In this document: positions 44,814 to 53,680 of the stretch, one piece after another | Layout: each line of letters opens with the position of its first letter | How positions within the stretch are numbered: the first letter of the stretch is position 1 | Source: Planctomycetota bacterium | GTDB lineage: Bacteria; Planctomycetota; Phycisphaerae; Phycisphaerales; Phycisphaeraceae | DNA length: 64,000 nucleotides | Assembly: GCA_021413865.1 (NCBI GenBank) | Contig: JAIOPN010000007.1 | Span: 1-64,000, forward strand | Direction of reading: 5' to 3' | Program-made: the position numbers and the translations under genes | The notes under the pieces: model-generated | The model's database searches: none | What the model was told of the DNA's origin: nothing | The model's input: only the letters and a program-made list of their open reading frames with translations

Positions 44814-46427
44814 TCACGCCCCCACCGCTTCCGCCGCCGGGATCACCGGCTCGATGTGGGTCAGGTCGAACTCGCGCTTCGTGTAGGCCACGCGCTGGCA
44901 GACCAGGAACGGGTCGTGCGAGGCGTCGTCGCGTTTCACGTCCATCACGAAACGCCAGGCGACCATCGCCTGCACCTGCGTGATCAACTCGGGCCACATG
45001 TAGCGGTGCTCGCCCCAGACCGCGCGCTCGTTCGCCGGGTCGGAGGGGTCGAGATCGAGCCGCTTCCGCTTCATGACGATGAGCAGGATGCGCCCCGGGG
45101 CGAGCAACCGCTCCGCCTCGCGCAGCAGCGCCACCGGGTTGGGGTGCCGCTCCAGCAGGTCCACGATCATCAGCAGGTCCACGCTCTGGTCCGGCAGCGG
45201 CACACGGCGCACGTCGCTCAGGAGTTCCACCGTCGGCGGCTCGCAGGTGTATTGGTGCCCGGCGATGCAGCGTTGCGCCAACTCGACGTGGTTGGCCCGT
45301 TCGTCGAACGCCCGGCAAGACACCCCGCGCATGGCCATCAGGTGCGGCACCAGTCCCTGCCCCGCGCCGAGCATCACCGGCCGGACCGACGACAGGACCT
45401 GGCCCGCCAGGTCGAGCGCCGTGGTGACCCGCAGGTTCACCGCCGTCTGCACGGCCGGGTCGCTCGTGTAGCGGGCCCATTCACTCTCCTCGACGCGGAT
45501 CGGCACGCGTGACGCCCGCGTCACGCGGTCATCACCCACCGCCCCCTCGCCGTCCGGGAAGAGCCGTTTGTTCCACAGAAGCCCCGTGCCCGCGTATTTC
45601 TTCCTCACCGCGTCCAGGTCCGACGCCAGCCGACAGAAGCCCCATTTGGCCTGGAAAATCCGGATCGTCTTGCTGATGCCCTCGTCGGAGTCCGCCTCCG
45701 TCTCGCGGTCGCGCCGCATCGTGTGCAGGTGGGCGTACTCGATGTCCGGCACGGCGAAGCATTTCCACCCCTTGAGCAGGGCGCGCAGGCCGATGTCCTC
45801 CGTCTGCCCGCGCAGAAAGTTTTCGTCGTATCCGCCCACGTCGTCGAAGACCTGTTTGCGGCAGCAGTAGAAGCAGCCCATCGCGTGATCGACCTGGAGC
45901 ATATGGCGCACCGCGTCACGGTCCATCCCGCTGGCGACGTGGCTGTACCCCGTCGGCGAGATCACCATGTCACCGAAGGCGTGGATCTTCCCGTCGGAGC
46001 GGAGCTGCTTGGGCGCGATGACGCCGATCCGCTCGGGCCCGTGGTCGAACAGGTCGCACAGCTTCTGCGCCCAGCGCGGCGTGAGGCAGACGATGTCGCC
46101 GTCCAGACGGACAAGGATGTCGCCCCGCGCCCGCCGGCTCAAAATGTTGGCGACGCGCGAGAGGTAGCCGCAGTGCTCCGCCTCGATGAGCTCCAGGAAC
46201 GGCCGGCCGTCGGGCCAGGTGCGCTTCGACCAGACGCGCAGCGTGGCGAGGCTATCGTCGGTCGAGCCGTCGTCGTAGGCGATCAGTTCGAGGGGCGTCG
46301 GGTCGTCGTGGAGCGTGGAAGCGAGCGACCGGAGGAGGTTTTCGAGCAGGTTGTCCTGGCCCGACTTGGAACTCTGCGTCCCGTTGTTGAAGTTGGGGAT
46401 GAGGATGGAAATCCGGATCGGCCGCAT
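44814..46427 (-). CDS. Glycosyltransferase family 2 fused to a class I methyltransferase domain
   Basis: A 537-residue two-domain protein. Residues 1-about 290 are a GT2 enzyme: ISILIPNFNNG, ELIAYDDGSTDDSLATL, the DxD-like LVRLDGDIVCL, and GCFYCCRKQVFDDVGGYDENF with QTEDIGLRALLKG. From about 350, PVMLGAGQGLVPHLMAMRG, DVRRVPLPDQSVDLLMIVDLLE and LLAPGRILLIVMKRKRLDLD form a SAM-dependent methyltransferase. It probably makes and methylates a cell-surface or O-antigen-like glycan. The start at 46427 (MRPIRISILIPNF) is clear; the longer frame runs into a palindrome. It follows the asparagine synthase gene in the same direction. Confidence 0.82.
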   Translation of the reverse strand: MRPIRISILIPNFNNGTQSSKSGQDNLLENLLRSLASTLHDDPTPLELIAYDDGSTDDSLATLRVWSKRTWPDGRPFLELIEAEHCGYLSRVANILSRRARGDILVRLDGDIVCLTPRWAQKLCDLFDHGPERIGVIAPKQLRSDGKIHAFGDMVISPTGYSHVASGMDRDAVRHMLQVDHAMGCFYCCRKQVFDDVGGYDENFLRGQTEDIGLRALLKGWKCFAVPDIEYAHLHTMRRDRETEADSDEGISKTIRIFQAKWGFCRLASDLDAVRKKYAGTGLLWNKRLFPDGEGAVGDDRVTRASRVPIRVEESEWARYTSDPAVQTAVNLRVTTALDLAGQVLSSVRPVMLGAGQGLVPHLMAMRGVSCRAFDERANHVELAQRCIAGHQYTCEPPTVELLSDVRRVPLPDQSVDLLMIVDLLERHPNPVALLREAERLLAPGRILLIVMKRKRLDLDPSDPANERAVWGEHRYMWPELITQVQAMVAWRFVMDVKRDDASHDPFLVCQRVAYTKREFDLTHIEPVIPAAEAVGA

Positions 46428-46490
46428 ACGGGATTTATCGGACGGCACGTCGGGCCTGCTGCAAATTGGCGACGGACCGGGATATCTGCC

Positions 46491-46512
46491 CCCTCTCCCG
46501 CCGGGAGAGGGG
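46491..46512. repeat. Short palindrome between asparagine synthase and GT2 genes
   Basis: CCCCTCTCCC-GCC-GGGAGAGGGG. It shares its core with the in-frame repeat at 32501-32665. It may be a remnant of the same family and could form a weak hairpin. Confidence 0.6.
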
Positions 46513-46523
46513 CACACTCAATC

Positions 46524-48869
46524 TCACGCCGCGCTCGGTGCGGCTGCGAGCGTGCCGCACGTCCCCCGGGCCACGAGCACCGCCCGGTCGGCGGAGATCG
46601 GTATTGCCTGCGAGCCGGCCAACTGCGCCCGCGCGGCAACGCGGCGGAGCAACGCCTGCGTTTCCGTGATCGCGGATTGAGCGAAAGGGATAAACAAAAG
46701 AATCGCATGCGGCGGGGAAACGTCGGCTGTGCCGGAGGCGAAGACCTCCGCGGCCTCGGTACCGACGATCATGAGTGCGGCGGCATCGCCTCCGGCAGCG
46801 GCCGGATGACCGCTGCCCTTGGCGAGGAACTCGAACCATTCCCGCTCCTCCCCCACCACGCGCACCGGGGCGCCGGCGGGGAGATTGGCGAGCACCTGGC
46901 AGAACCAGCGTGACTCCGAGATAGCGGTCGTGTCCTGCTGGCGGAGTGCGGCGCGGGCGCGGGGGGAGTTGAAGGAGGGTGCGTCGTGCGTCGTGCGCGG
47001 CGCTTGGAAAGAGGAGGAATCCGTCGGCCAGCCGGCGATGTAACGGCCGTATTCCTTCGCCCAGGCGGTGAGCATGAGGCTGTAGAAGAGCGGCATGACG
47101 GTGTTGTTGTCGTAGCGCCCCTCGCCTAAATATTTCTCCCACGCGGGGGAGAAGACGCCGCGCGTCATGCCTGCGGATTCACGGAAGCGCTCGGCGATGG
47201 CCGCGGCGTTGCCGGTGATCCAGAGGTTGAGCGGCGGGGTGAAGCCGCGCTTGGGCCGGTCGATCGCCTCGGCGGGGACGTAGCGCCGCGCCAGTTCGTG
47301 CAGCGCCCACTTGTTGCGGCGCTGCGGGCCGTCGGTGATCTTGAACCGCGCGGGGAGTGAGAGCATGAACTCGACGACGCGGTAGTCCAGCAGCGGGTTG
47401 CGGGCCTCGAGGGAGCGCGACATGGTCATGCGTTCCTCGAGCACGATGAGGTAGTCCGGCAGGTTGGTGCGCGTGTCGGCGTGCAACACATTGTTGAGCC
47501 GGCCCAGGGACGGGTAGCGGTTCCAGAACGGCAGCAGCCCATCCGCCGGGCCGGCGGCGCGGTCGATCGCGTCGAGCAGGCCGCGCCCCAATATCGCCTC
47601 TCGCCCCTGTTTCCACGGCAAAAACGAGCTCGTCCGCAAGTGGTTCACCATGTCGTCCACCGCCGGGGCAAAGCGCGACGCCTGCCCGCGGTCGCGCGCC
47701 ATCGCCTCGCTGTCGGCCACCCAGTTGTATCGCCCCGGGTAGCCCGCCGAAATCTCGTCGCCCCCCTGCCCGGTCAGCACCACCACGAGCTGCTCGCGCG
47801 CCAACGTGGCGAGCCGCCGCATGGAGAACATCGTGAAGTTGCCGAACGGCTCGTCGTAGAACGGCGCGGCCTCGTCGAGCATCGACATGAAATCGCCCGC
47901 CGCCACGCTCTTGTGGAACCACCGGCAGCCGTGCCGCTCGGCGACCATCTTCGCGTAGGGCAGCTCATTGAACGCGTCGTCGCCGTCGAAGCCGATCGAG
48001 AAGGCGCTCACCGGCCCGCTCGACACCTTCGCCGCCAGCGCCGTCACCAGCGAGGAATCGATCCCCCCGCTGAGCAGGCACCCGATCGGCACATCGCTGA
48101 TCAGCCGCATCCGCACCGCATCCGTGAGCAGCGCGTCCAACTCGTCCAGCACCGCTCCGGGCTCCACCGGCGTTTCGCGCGGCTGGAACTCCCACCACGG
48201 CTCGACGGCCCAGTTCCAGCGATCCGGGTGCGCATCGAGCTTCAGCGTGCAGCCCGCGGGCAACTTGTGGATGCCCCGGAAGATCGTGCGCGGCGAGAGC
48301 ACGTAGCCGCGCGTGAAAAACTCATCCAGGGCCGTGGGATCAACCTCGAACTTGCGGTCCAGCCAGCGCAGGATCGCCTTCAATTCACTGGCAAAGACGA
48401 GGCGTTCCCCATCGGCGTACCAGTAGAGCGGCTTCTTGCCGAGCCGGTCACGGACGAGCAGGAGCGATCGGCGGCGGTCGTCCCAGTGGGCCAGGGCGAA
48501 CATGCCGTTGAACCGGGGAAGGGCCGCCTCGCCCTCGTGGTTGAGGGCCTTGAAAACCAGTTCGGTGTCGCAGCGGGTGTCGAAGGTCAGCCCGGCGGAG
48601 TCGCGGTAGTGGCGTTGCAGGTCGAGGAAGTTGTAAACCTCCCCGTTGTAAACCATGGCGGCGTGGGATTGCGGGTCGGTGATGGGCTGCTGGCCGTGCG
48701 TAAGGTCGAGGACCTTGAGGCGACGGTGGGCGAGCGCGACGCCGGGGCGTATCCAGAGGCCGGCCTCATCGGGGCCGCGGTGGGTGAGTGTGTCGCGCGC
48801 GGCGGCGAGGCGGTCGGCGTCGGCGATGAAACGGGGATCACGGGTGACCTGGCCGAGGATGCCGCACAT
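46524..48869 (-). CDS. Asparagine synthase (glutamine-hydrolysing), C-terminally extended
   Basis: A 781-residue glutamine amidotransferase/synthetase. After Met1 comes the catalytic Cys2 in MCGILGQVTRD, followed by LTHRGPDEAGLW and YNGEVYNFLDLQ. The synthetase domain has the pyrophosphate loop LLSGGIDSSLVTALAAK, then VLTGQGGDEISAGYPGRYNW and SLEARNPLLDYRVVEFMLSL. Typical members have about 600-650 residues. Here some 150 extra residues follow about position 625 (VRVVGEEREWFEFLAKG, MIVGTEAAEVFASGTADV), with no family I recognise. It may aminate a sugar acid in polysaccharide synthesis together with the neighbouring GT2 enzyme. Longer upstream frame rejected. Confidence 0.87.
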   Translation of the reverse strand: MCGILGQVTRDPRFIADADRLAAARDTLTHRGPDEAGLWIRPGVALAHRRLKVLDLTHGQQPITDPQSHAAMVYNGEVYNFLDLQRHYRDSAGLTFDTRCDTELVFKALNHEGEAALPRFNGMFALAHWDDRRRSLLLVRDRLGKKPLYWYADGERLVFASELKAILRWLDRKFEVDPTALDEFFTRGYVLSPRTIFRGIHKLPAGCTLKLDAHPDRWNWAVEPWWEFQPRETPVEPGAVLDELDALLTDAVRMRLISDVPIGCLLSGGIDSSLVTALAAKVSSGPVSAFSIGFDGDDAFNELPYAKMVAERHGCRWFHKSVAAGDFMSMLDEAAPFYDEPFGNFTMFSMRRLATLAREQLVVVLTGQGGDEISAGYPGRYNWVADSEAMARDRGQASRFAPAVDDMVNHLRTSSFLPWKQGREAILGRGLLDAIDRAAGPADGLLPFWNRYPSLGRLNNVLHADTRTNLPDYLIVLEERMTMSRSLEARNPLLDYRVVEFMLSLPARFKITDGPQRRNKWALHELARRYVPAEAIDRPKRGFTPPLNLWITGNAAAIAERFRESAGMTRGVFSPAWEKYLGEGRYDNNTVMPLFYSLMLTAWAKEYGRYIAGWPTDSSSFQAPRTTHDAPSFNSPRARAALRQQDTTAISESRWFCQVLANLPAGAPVRVVGEEREWFEFLAKGSGHPAAAGGDAAALMIVGTEAAEVFASGTADVSPPHAILLFIPFAQSAITETQALLRRVAARAQLAGSQAIPISADRAVLVARGTCGTLAAAPSAA

Positions 48870-48977
48870 GGGGGGTGCTCGTAACAGGGTGGTGTGTGGG
48901 GTTGTTATCGGCCATGTGGGTGGATGGGGGAGAGAAGAAGAGGCAGCGCTAAGCCGCGAGCGGCGGGAGGGAAAAAA

Positions 48978-49005
48978 GAAGCGGCGGTCTTTCGACCGCC
49001 GCTTC
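48978..49005 (-). terminator. Rho-independent terminator of flagellin 1
   Basis: On the minus strand GAAGCGGCGGTC pairs with GACCGCCGCTTC around a 4-base loop and is followed by a T-run (complement of 48972-48977). It lies 58 bp after the flagellin 1 stop. Confidence 0.85.
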
Positions 49006-49062
49006 CGCATCAGTGACCGGACGCCCGCGTCGAAACGCGGACCTCCTGATTGGGGACGATGC

Positions 49063-50562
49063 TTATTGCAGGAGACGCAGGACGCTCTGGGGGGCGCTGT
49101 TCGCCAGAGACAGAACGTTGGTCGCCGCACTCACGAGAACCTGAGACCGCGTCAGAGCGGCGGTCTGCTGAGCGAAGTCCGTGTCACGGATGGAGCTCTC
49201 GGCCGCGCTGGTGTTTTCCAGGGCGACGTTGAGGGACTGGATGGTCGCACCGATCACGTTCTTCTGGAACGCGCCCAGACGGCCACGGAGCGTGGAGATC
49301 TGGTCGATCGAGGCGTTGACGATCTTCTGAGCCGCGGCCACGTCGCCGTCGGCCACGTTGGCGCTGCCGCCGGCCCCGAGCTGGGACAGGTAGCCCACGT
49401 CACCGTTGCCCAGGTTACGCGCCGCGACGTTCTTCACGCCGATGCTGACCTGGTTGAGGATATCGACGTTGGGGCCGAGGTTGAACTTGGCGCCGCCACC
49501 GGTGATGGTGAAAGCGGAGAAGCTCGACAGGGCCTGCGCGCCGCCCGCGCTGAGGGTCAGCGAGAGGTTGAGGAAGTCGGTGTTGATCGTGGCGGTACGG
49601 CCCTTTGAGGTGGCCGCGATGCCGTTGATCGTTGCACCGATGTCCTGGCCCTCGTCACGGATGGCGTTGGTGACGGAGGCGAAGCTCGTAGCGCCGATGG
49701 TCGAGGCGGCGTTCTCATTGATGGAGCTGCCGAACTGGACCTGACCGGCCTGGCCGCCGGCGTTGGTGAGCTTGAAGGAGACGAACTGGTCGGAGCCGAA
49801 GTCCGTGGTCTTGATCTTCAGGAAGTTGCCGCTGGCCGTCGCGGAGACGCCGGTGACATCCTTGAAGGTGTTGACCGCGGTGGCGACCGACGCCAGGGTC
49901 GTGCCCGAGGCGAAGGTGAACTGGCGCGAGCCCTTGAGGCCGCCCAGCTCGAAGGTGAAGCTGGCGCCGGCAGAGGTCAGGTCCAGACCCGTGCCGCCCA
50001 CGGACAGGTAGAGGCTGCCGTGCTGAGCCGAGTTGGTCACGACGACCGCGACGTCGCGGGTGCCGTTGTGGTCCAGCTTGGCGGCGTTGATGGAGAAGTC
50101 GGTCACGTTGCCGCTCTGGCCGCTGATGGTGAAGTCATACGTGCCGTTGAGCAGCTTGGTGCCCTGGAAGCTGGTGGTAGACGCGATGCGGTCGATGGTC
50201 TGAAGGATCGAGTCGATCTGGAGCTGGTTGGCGTTCTTCTCGTCGGCGCTCAGGCCGGCGTCGTTGGCGGACTGGCCTACCAGGCCCTGGACCTCGACGA
50301 GCAGGGAGTTGAGTTCCTGCAGGCCGCCTTCGGCGATGTTGACCACCTGGTCGGCGCGCTGGGCGTTGCCGATGGCGGAGGTGATCGAGGCCTTCTCGGA
50401 GCGGAGCTTCTCGCTGGCGATCAGGCCGGCGGGATCATCCGAGCCGCGGTTGATGGCCAAACCGGTGCTCAGACGCTCGAGCGACTTGCTCAGGCTCTGC
50501 TGCTGGCTGGCCAGGTTGCGCTGCGCGATCAAAGAACTGACGTTGGTGTTGATACGACTCAT
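49063..50562 (-). CDS. Flagellin 1
   Basis: A 499-residue flagellin. The N-terminal D0/D1 domain is MSRINTNVSSLIAQRNLASQ...LSKSLERLSTGLAINRGSDDPAGLIASEKLR. The C-terminal D0/D1 domain ends with LGAFQKNVIGATIQSL, ENTSAAESSIRDTDFAQQTA and VLSLANSAPQSVLRLLQ. The middle is a variable surface domain (SLYLSVGGTGLDLTSAGASF). It is secreted through the flagellar export apparatus and polymerises as the filament. RBS GGAGG is 12 bp upstream. A second flagellin gene lies upstream in the same direction; each has its own terminator. Confidence 0.95.
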   Translation of the reverse strand: MSRINTNVSSLIAQRNLASQQQSLSKSLERLSTGLAINRGSDDPAGLIASEKLRSEKASITSAIGNAQRADQVVNIAEGGLQELNSLLVEVQGLVGQSANDAGLSADEKNANQLQIDSILQTIDRIASTTSFQGTKLLNGTYDFTISGQSGNVTDFSINAAKLDHNGTRDVAVVVTNSAQHGSLYLSVGGTGLDLTSAGASFTFELGGLKGSRQFTFASGTTLASVATAVNTFKDVTGVSATASGNFLKIKTTDFGSDQFVSFKLTNAGGQAGQVQFGSSINENAASTIGATSFASVTNAIRDEGQDIGATINGIAATSKGRTATINTDFLNLSLTLSAGGAQALSSFSAFTITGGGAKFNLGPNVDILNQVSIGVKNVAARNLGNGDVGYLSQLGAGGSANVADGDVAAAQKIVNASIDQISTLRGRLGAFQKNVIGATIQSLNVALENTSAAESSIRDTDFAQQTAALTRSQVLVSAATNVLSLANSAPQSVLRLLQ

Positions 50563-51236
50563 GGCAGGTGTTCCTCCGTGATTTGGAGTGGCGATTCTTT
50601 TTGGGCATCCTGCCCGTTAGCCGGATTTCCAATCCGATCCATTGATGCTTTGTTCCGAACAATCAGGTCCCGTGGTTCCGATGCTTTCGAGTTCCTCGGG
50701 CATGGCTCAGTCATTTAGGCCATGGGTCCGCTCCTTTCCGTGGCCCGCTCCGGGGCCCGGATTGTGGGGGGTGAACGTTCGGCGGCGATCCTTGCCGCCC
50801 CATCCACCGTTGCCGTTTTGTGCGTGAGTTTGTTTCTCATGGCACTTGCTTGTTCGGGTCTCGCTTGCCCGCCGGAACACACGTTCCGACGAATTCCCTT
50901 TATCGGACCCCTTTGGCAACCCTCGATCCGGAGGCGCAACTGTTGCCTCGCGTGGCGTCAGATTCGGCACATTCCGCGCAGCACTTAACTTCCACACGAC
51001 CCGCACAACCGTTACAGACGGACCGCCCAGGGGCGCAATAACAACCCCGCACCCCCATTAGTGGGGGTGCGGCGGCTCATGGCACTACAGGCGGTTGTTC
51101 AGCAGAGAAAGGGAGGATCGCGAAACAATTTTTAGATAGCGCCCCGTTTTCGCGGCCTTACATGGGACGTCGGGAGTGAGGCGGCGACCCGCGTCGGGTC
51201 AGGAGCGGAAAAATGACCAACCCGCTCAAGAAAAAA
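50563..51236. other. Region between the two flagellin genes, no gene recognised
   Basis: About 670 bp without a supported gene. It contains the leader of flagellin 1 and a hairpin with arms CCGCACCCCCA/TGGGGGTGCGG at 51047-51072. I looked for sigma28 or sigma54 promoter motifs and found no convincing match. Several short frames occur but none resembles a protein. Confidence 0.45.
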
Positions 51237-51268
51237 AAACGGGGTGGTCCTGATGGACCACCCCGTTT
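51231..51268 (-). terminator. Rho-independent terminator of flagellin 2
   Basis: On the minus strand AAACGGGGTGGTCC pairs with GGACCACCCCGTTT (loop 4) and runs into a T-tract (complement of A-run 51231-51239). 31 bp after the flagellin 2 stop. Confidence 0.9.
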
Positions 51269-51299
51269 GGAGTGACTGAAGATTTTGCCGGCCGTCGTA

Positions 51300-52805
51300 T
51301 CAACCCAGGAGTTGGAGGATCGACTGCGGGGCCGTGCGGGAGATCGCCACCGCGGAGGTCGCGGCCTGGACGAGCACCTGCGCCCGGGTGAGCGAGGCCG
51401 TTTCCTTGGCGAAGTCCGTGTCGCGGATGGCGCTCTCGGCGGCGGTCGTGTTCTCCAGCGCGACGCTTAGGGCATCGACCGTCGAGCTGACCGTGTACTT
51501 CTGGAAGGCACCGAGCCGGCCGCGGAGGCTGGAAATCTGGTCGATGGCGGCGCTGACGACCTTCTGGGCCTGGCCCAGGTCGCCGTCGATCACGTTATTG
51601 GACTTGCCCGACGCCAGTGAGCTGAGGTAGCCATCCACCTCGGTGCCCAGCTTGCGGGAGGCCACCTCGCCTATGCCCAGGCGGACCTGGTTGTTGATAT
51701 CGACGGTGGGGCCCAGGTTGAAGCGGGCGCCGCTGTCCTGGATGGTGAAGGCCGAGACGCTGCCCAACCCCTGGGCGCCCGAGCCGCCGCTGGTCAGGGT
51801 GATGGAAAGGTCCAGGGCGTCCGTGCTGACGCTGGCGGTCAGGCCCTTGCCGCGAGCGGAGTAGCCGTTGATCAGGGCGCCCACGTCCTGGCCGGAGCCG
51901 CGGACGGAGTTGGTGATCGAGGCGAAGGCCGTCGCGTTGGTGGTCGAGACGGTGTTTTCGCTGGTGGTGCTGGCGTAGTGGGCCTTGCCCGCCTGGCCGC
52001 CGTCATCGATCACGCGGAAGGAGACGAACTGGTCGGAGCCGAACTCCGTGCTCTTGACCTTGAGGAAGTTGCCGCTGGCGGTCGCGGAAACACCGGTGGT
52101 CGACTTGAAGGTGTTGAGCGTGGTGGCGACGGTCGCCAGCGTGGTGCCCGAGGCGAAGCTGAACTCACGGGTGCCCTTGGCACCGCCCAGCTCGAACACG
52201 AAGCTCGCGCCGGCGGAGGTCAGGTCTAGGCCCGTGCCGCCCACGGAGAGGAAGAGCGTGCCGTGCTCGGCGGAGTTGGTGATGATCGCCTGCACCGCGA
52301 CGGTGCCGCCGTCGGTGATCTTGGCGCCATTGACCTTGAAGTCGGCGACGGCGGACGACTGGCCGGTGACCCGGAAGTCGTAGGTGCCGTTGAGCAGCTT
52401 GGTGCCCTGGAAGCTCGTGGTGGCGGCGATTCGGTCGATCGTCTGGAGGATCGAGTCGATCTGGAGCTGGTTGGCCGCCTTCTCGTCATCGCTCAGGCCG
52501 GCGGCGCTGGCGGTCTGCCCGACCAGGCCGTTCACCTGGGTCAGCAGGTCCTGCACCTTCTGCAGGCCGCCTTCCGCGATGTTGACGATCTGGTCGGCGC
52601 GCTGTGCGTTGCCGATGGCGGCGCTCAGGCCGGCCTGGTCGGCACGCAGCTTCTCGCTGGCGATCAGGCCTGCGGGGTTATCGGCCCCGCGGTTGATTGC
52701 CAGACCCGTGCTCAGCCGCTCGAGCGACTGGCTCAGCCCCTTGTTCTGCTGACCAAGGATGCGCTGGGCAATCAAAGAGTTCACGTTCGTGTTGATCCGG
52801 CTCAT
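51300..52805 (-). CDS. Flagellin 2
   Basis: A 501-residue flagellin, colinear with flagellin 1: MSRINTNVNSLIAQRILGQQ, LSTGLAINRGADNPAGLIAS, a variable middle with LFLSVGGTGLDLTSAGASF, and the C-terminal NTTAAESAIRDTDFAKETA ending in SILQLLG. The two proteins match closely in the ends and in several middle segments, so they arose by duplication. RBS GGGAGA lies before the ATG at 52805. The flagellar export and regulation genes are not in the window. Confidence 0.95.
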   Translation of the reverse strand: MSRINTNVNSLIAQRILGQQNKGLSQSLERLSTGLAINRGADNPAGLIASEKLRADQAGLSAAIGNAQRADQIVNIAEGGLQKVQDLLTQVNGLVGQTASAAGLSDDEKAANQLQIDSILQTIDRIAATTSFQGTKLLNGTYDFRVTGQSSAVADFKVNGAKITDGGTVAVQAIITNSAEHGTLFLSVGGTGLDLTSAGASFVFELGGAKGTREFSFASGTTLATVATTLNTFKSTTGVSATASGNFLKVKSTEFGSDQFVSFRVIDDGGQAGKAHYASTTSENTVSTTNATAFASITNSVRGSGQDVGALINGYSARGKGLTASVSTDALDLSITLTSGGSGAQGLGSVSAFTIQDSGARFNLGPTVDINNQVRLGIGEVASRKLGTEVDGYLSSLASGKSNNVIDGDLGQAQKVVSAAIDQISSLRGRLGAFQKYTVSSTVDALSVALENTTAAESAIRDTDFAKETASLTRAQVLVQAATSAVAISRTAPQSILQLLG

Positions 52806-53291
52806 GTCTTTCTCCCTGGGTCAGCTTTGACCCGGCCTCCACCTCTGGTTCACTTCTCCCTCAGGAACACTCCACGCCTCATGATCCGCCTCAGCCGGAG
52901 AAAGCCCGTGATCCACTCACACCGCTCCATCCGGCAAAAGCCTCATCACTCGGCACAGGTAGTTTCGACCCCCCAACTTCGCCACATCACCTCACGTGAT
53001 TGTTTGACTTCAATTTCCTTGTGGGTCGTGTGTTACGGACGGAATCCCCGTCATAAACCCACCCCGCGACACACCCCGCATAAACCGCACAGACGGACCG
53101 CGCATGAGACCCTGGGGCGTAAATCCCGCCCAGGACCTCAAAAAGCCGCATGGCTGTATTAAGGAAGAAATACTTCGAGATATGATCCGAGTGCTAGCCC
53201 GCAGCGAACCGGGCCGTCCTTGCCCTGGCACAGGCACATACTGCACCTTGACGTGGGTTGAAGTAAAGTCACATTCGTTTAAGAACATCCT
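52806..53291. other. Upstream region of flagellin 2, no gene recognised
   Basis: A 486-bp gap. Its right half (from about 53130) is clearly less GC-rich than the surroundings. It contains TTGACG at 53248-53253 without a good -10. Presumably the promoter of flagellin 2 is here, but I could not identify it. Confidence 0.4.
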
Positions 53292-53402
53292 ATGACCAAA
53301 CAATCATCCCCTATATGGGATGACCGCCGCTGGCGTAACCGAGAGGCTATCGCGGCACGCGAGCGCAATTGGGATCGCAGTCGTCACGGATTGATTCTGT
53401 AG
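53292..53402 (+). CDS. Possible 36-residue peptide
   Basis: ATG at 53292 opens a 36-residue frame rich in Arg and Trp (SSPIWDDRRWRNREAIAARE). It ends 14 bp before the next small gene, with the GAGG of that gene overlapping its stop. It may be a leader peptide or spurious. No family recognised. Confidence 0.3.
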   Translation: MTKQSSPIWDDRRWRNREAIAARERNWDRSRHGLIL

Positions 53403-53416
53403 AGGAAAATTTCGTC

Positions 53417-53653
53417 ATGCTTATATTCTGGCGTATCCGTTATCTCGACACCCGAGACAAAGAGTTTAAAGATCGCGATCTGTGGTTGCTTACAGACGAA
53501 TTGGATGCAATCACAAAAGCCGCAGTCGAGACCTGCCGGGAATTGAGTAAATCTGGTGGCGACAGGGAAATGCTGAAGTACCGCAAGCTTTTTAAGGAAG
53601 TGCACAAATCTCCAGAAGAAATTGAAGAAATGCTCCGACAAGGCCATAAGTGA
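53417..53653 (+). CDS. Small protein, unknown function
   Basis: A 78-residue acidic/helical protein, MLIFWRIRYLDTRDKEFKDR...LLTDELDAITKAAVETCREL, with a GAGG ribosome-binding site 11 bp upstream. Its base composition (AT-rich for this genome) and codon use differ from neighbours, as does the upstream gap. This points to recent acquisition. A longer in-frame start at 53369 overlaps the 36-residue frame and is less likely. No known domain. It is convergent with rnpA. Confidence 0.5.
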   Translation: MLIFWRIRYLDTRDKEFKDRDLWLLTDELDAITKAAVETCRELSKSGGDREMLKYRKLFKEVHKSPEEIEEMLRQGHK

Positions 53654-53680
53654 TTCGTATCAGGCGATACTACATGAAGC

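Noticed and set aside
50640-50740. A sigma28-like promoter (TAAA...GCCCGAGG) before flagellin 1
   Set aside because: Spacing between the two half-sites is several bases too short and the second half differs from GCCGATAA. No matching motif is present before flagellin 2.
52920-52990. A GCCGAGTG motif as a flagellar promoter of flagellin 2
   Set aside because: No TAAA at the right distance; the match is too weak in a GC-rich genome.
53104-53295. A 63-residue forward frame before the small low-GC genes
   Set aside because: No ribosome-binding site, no recognisable motif, and it overlaps the start of the next frame.
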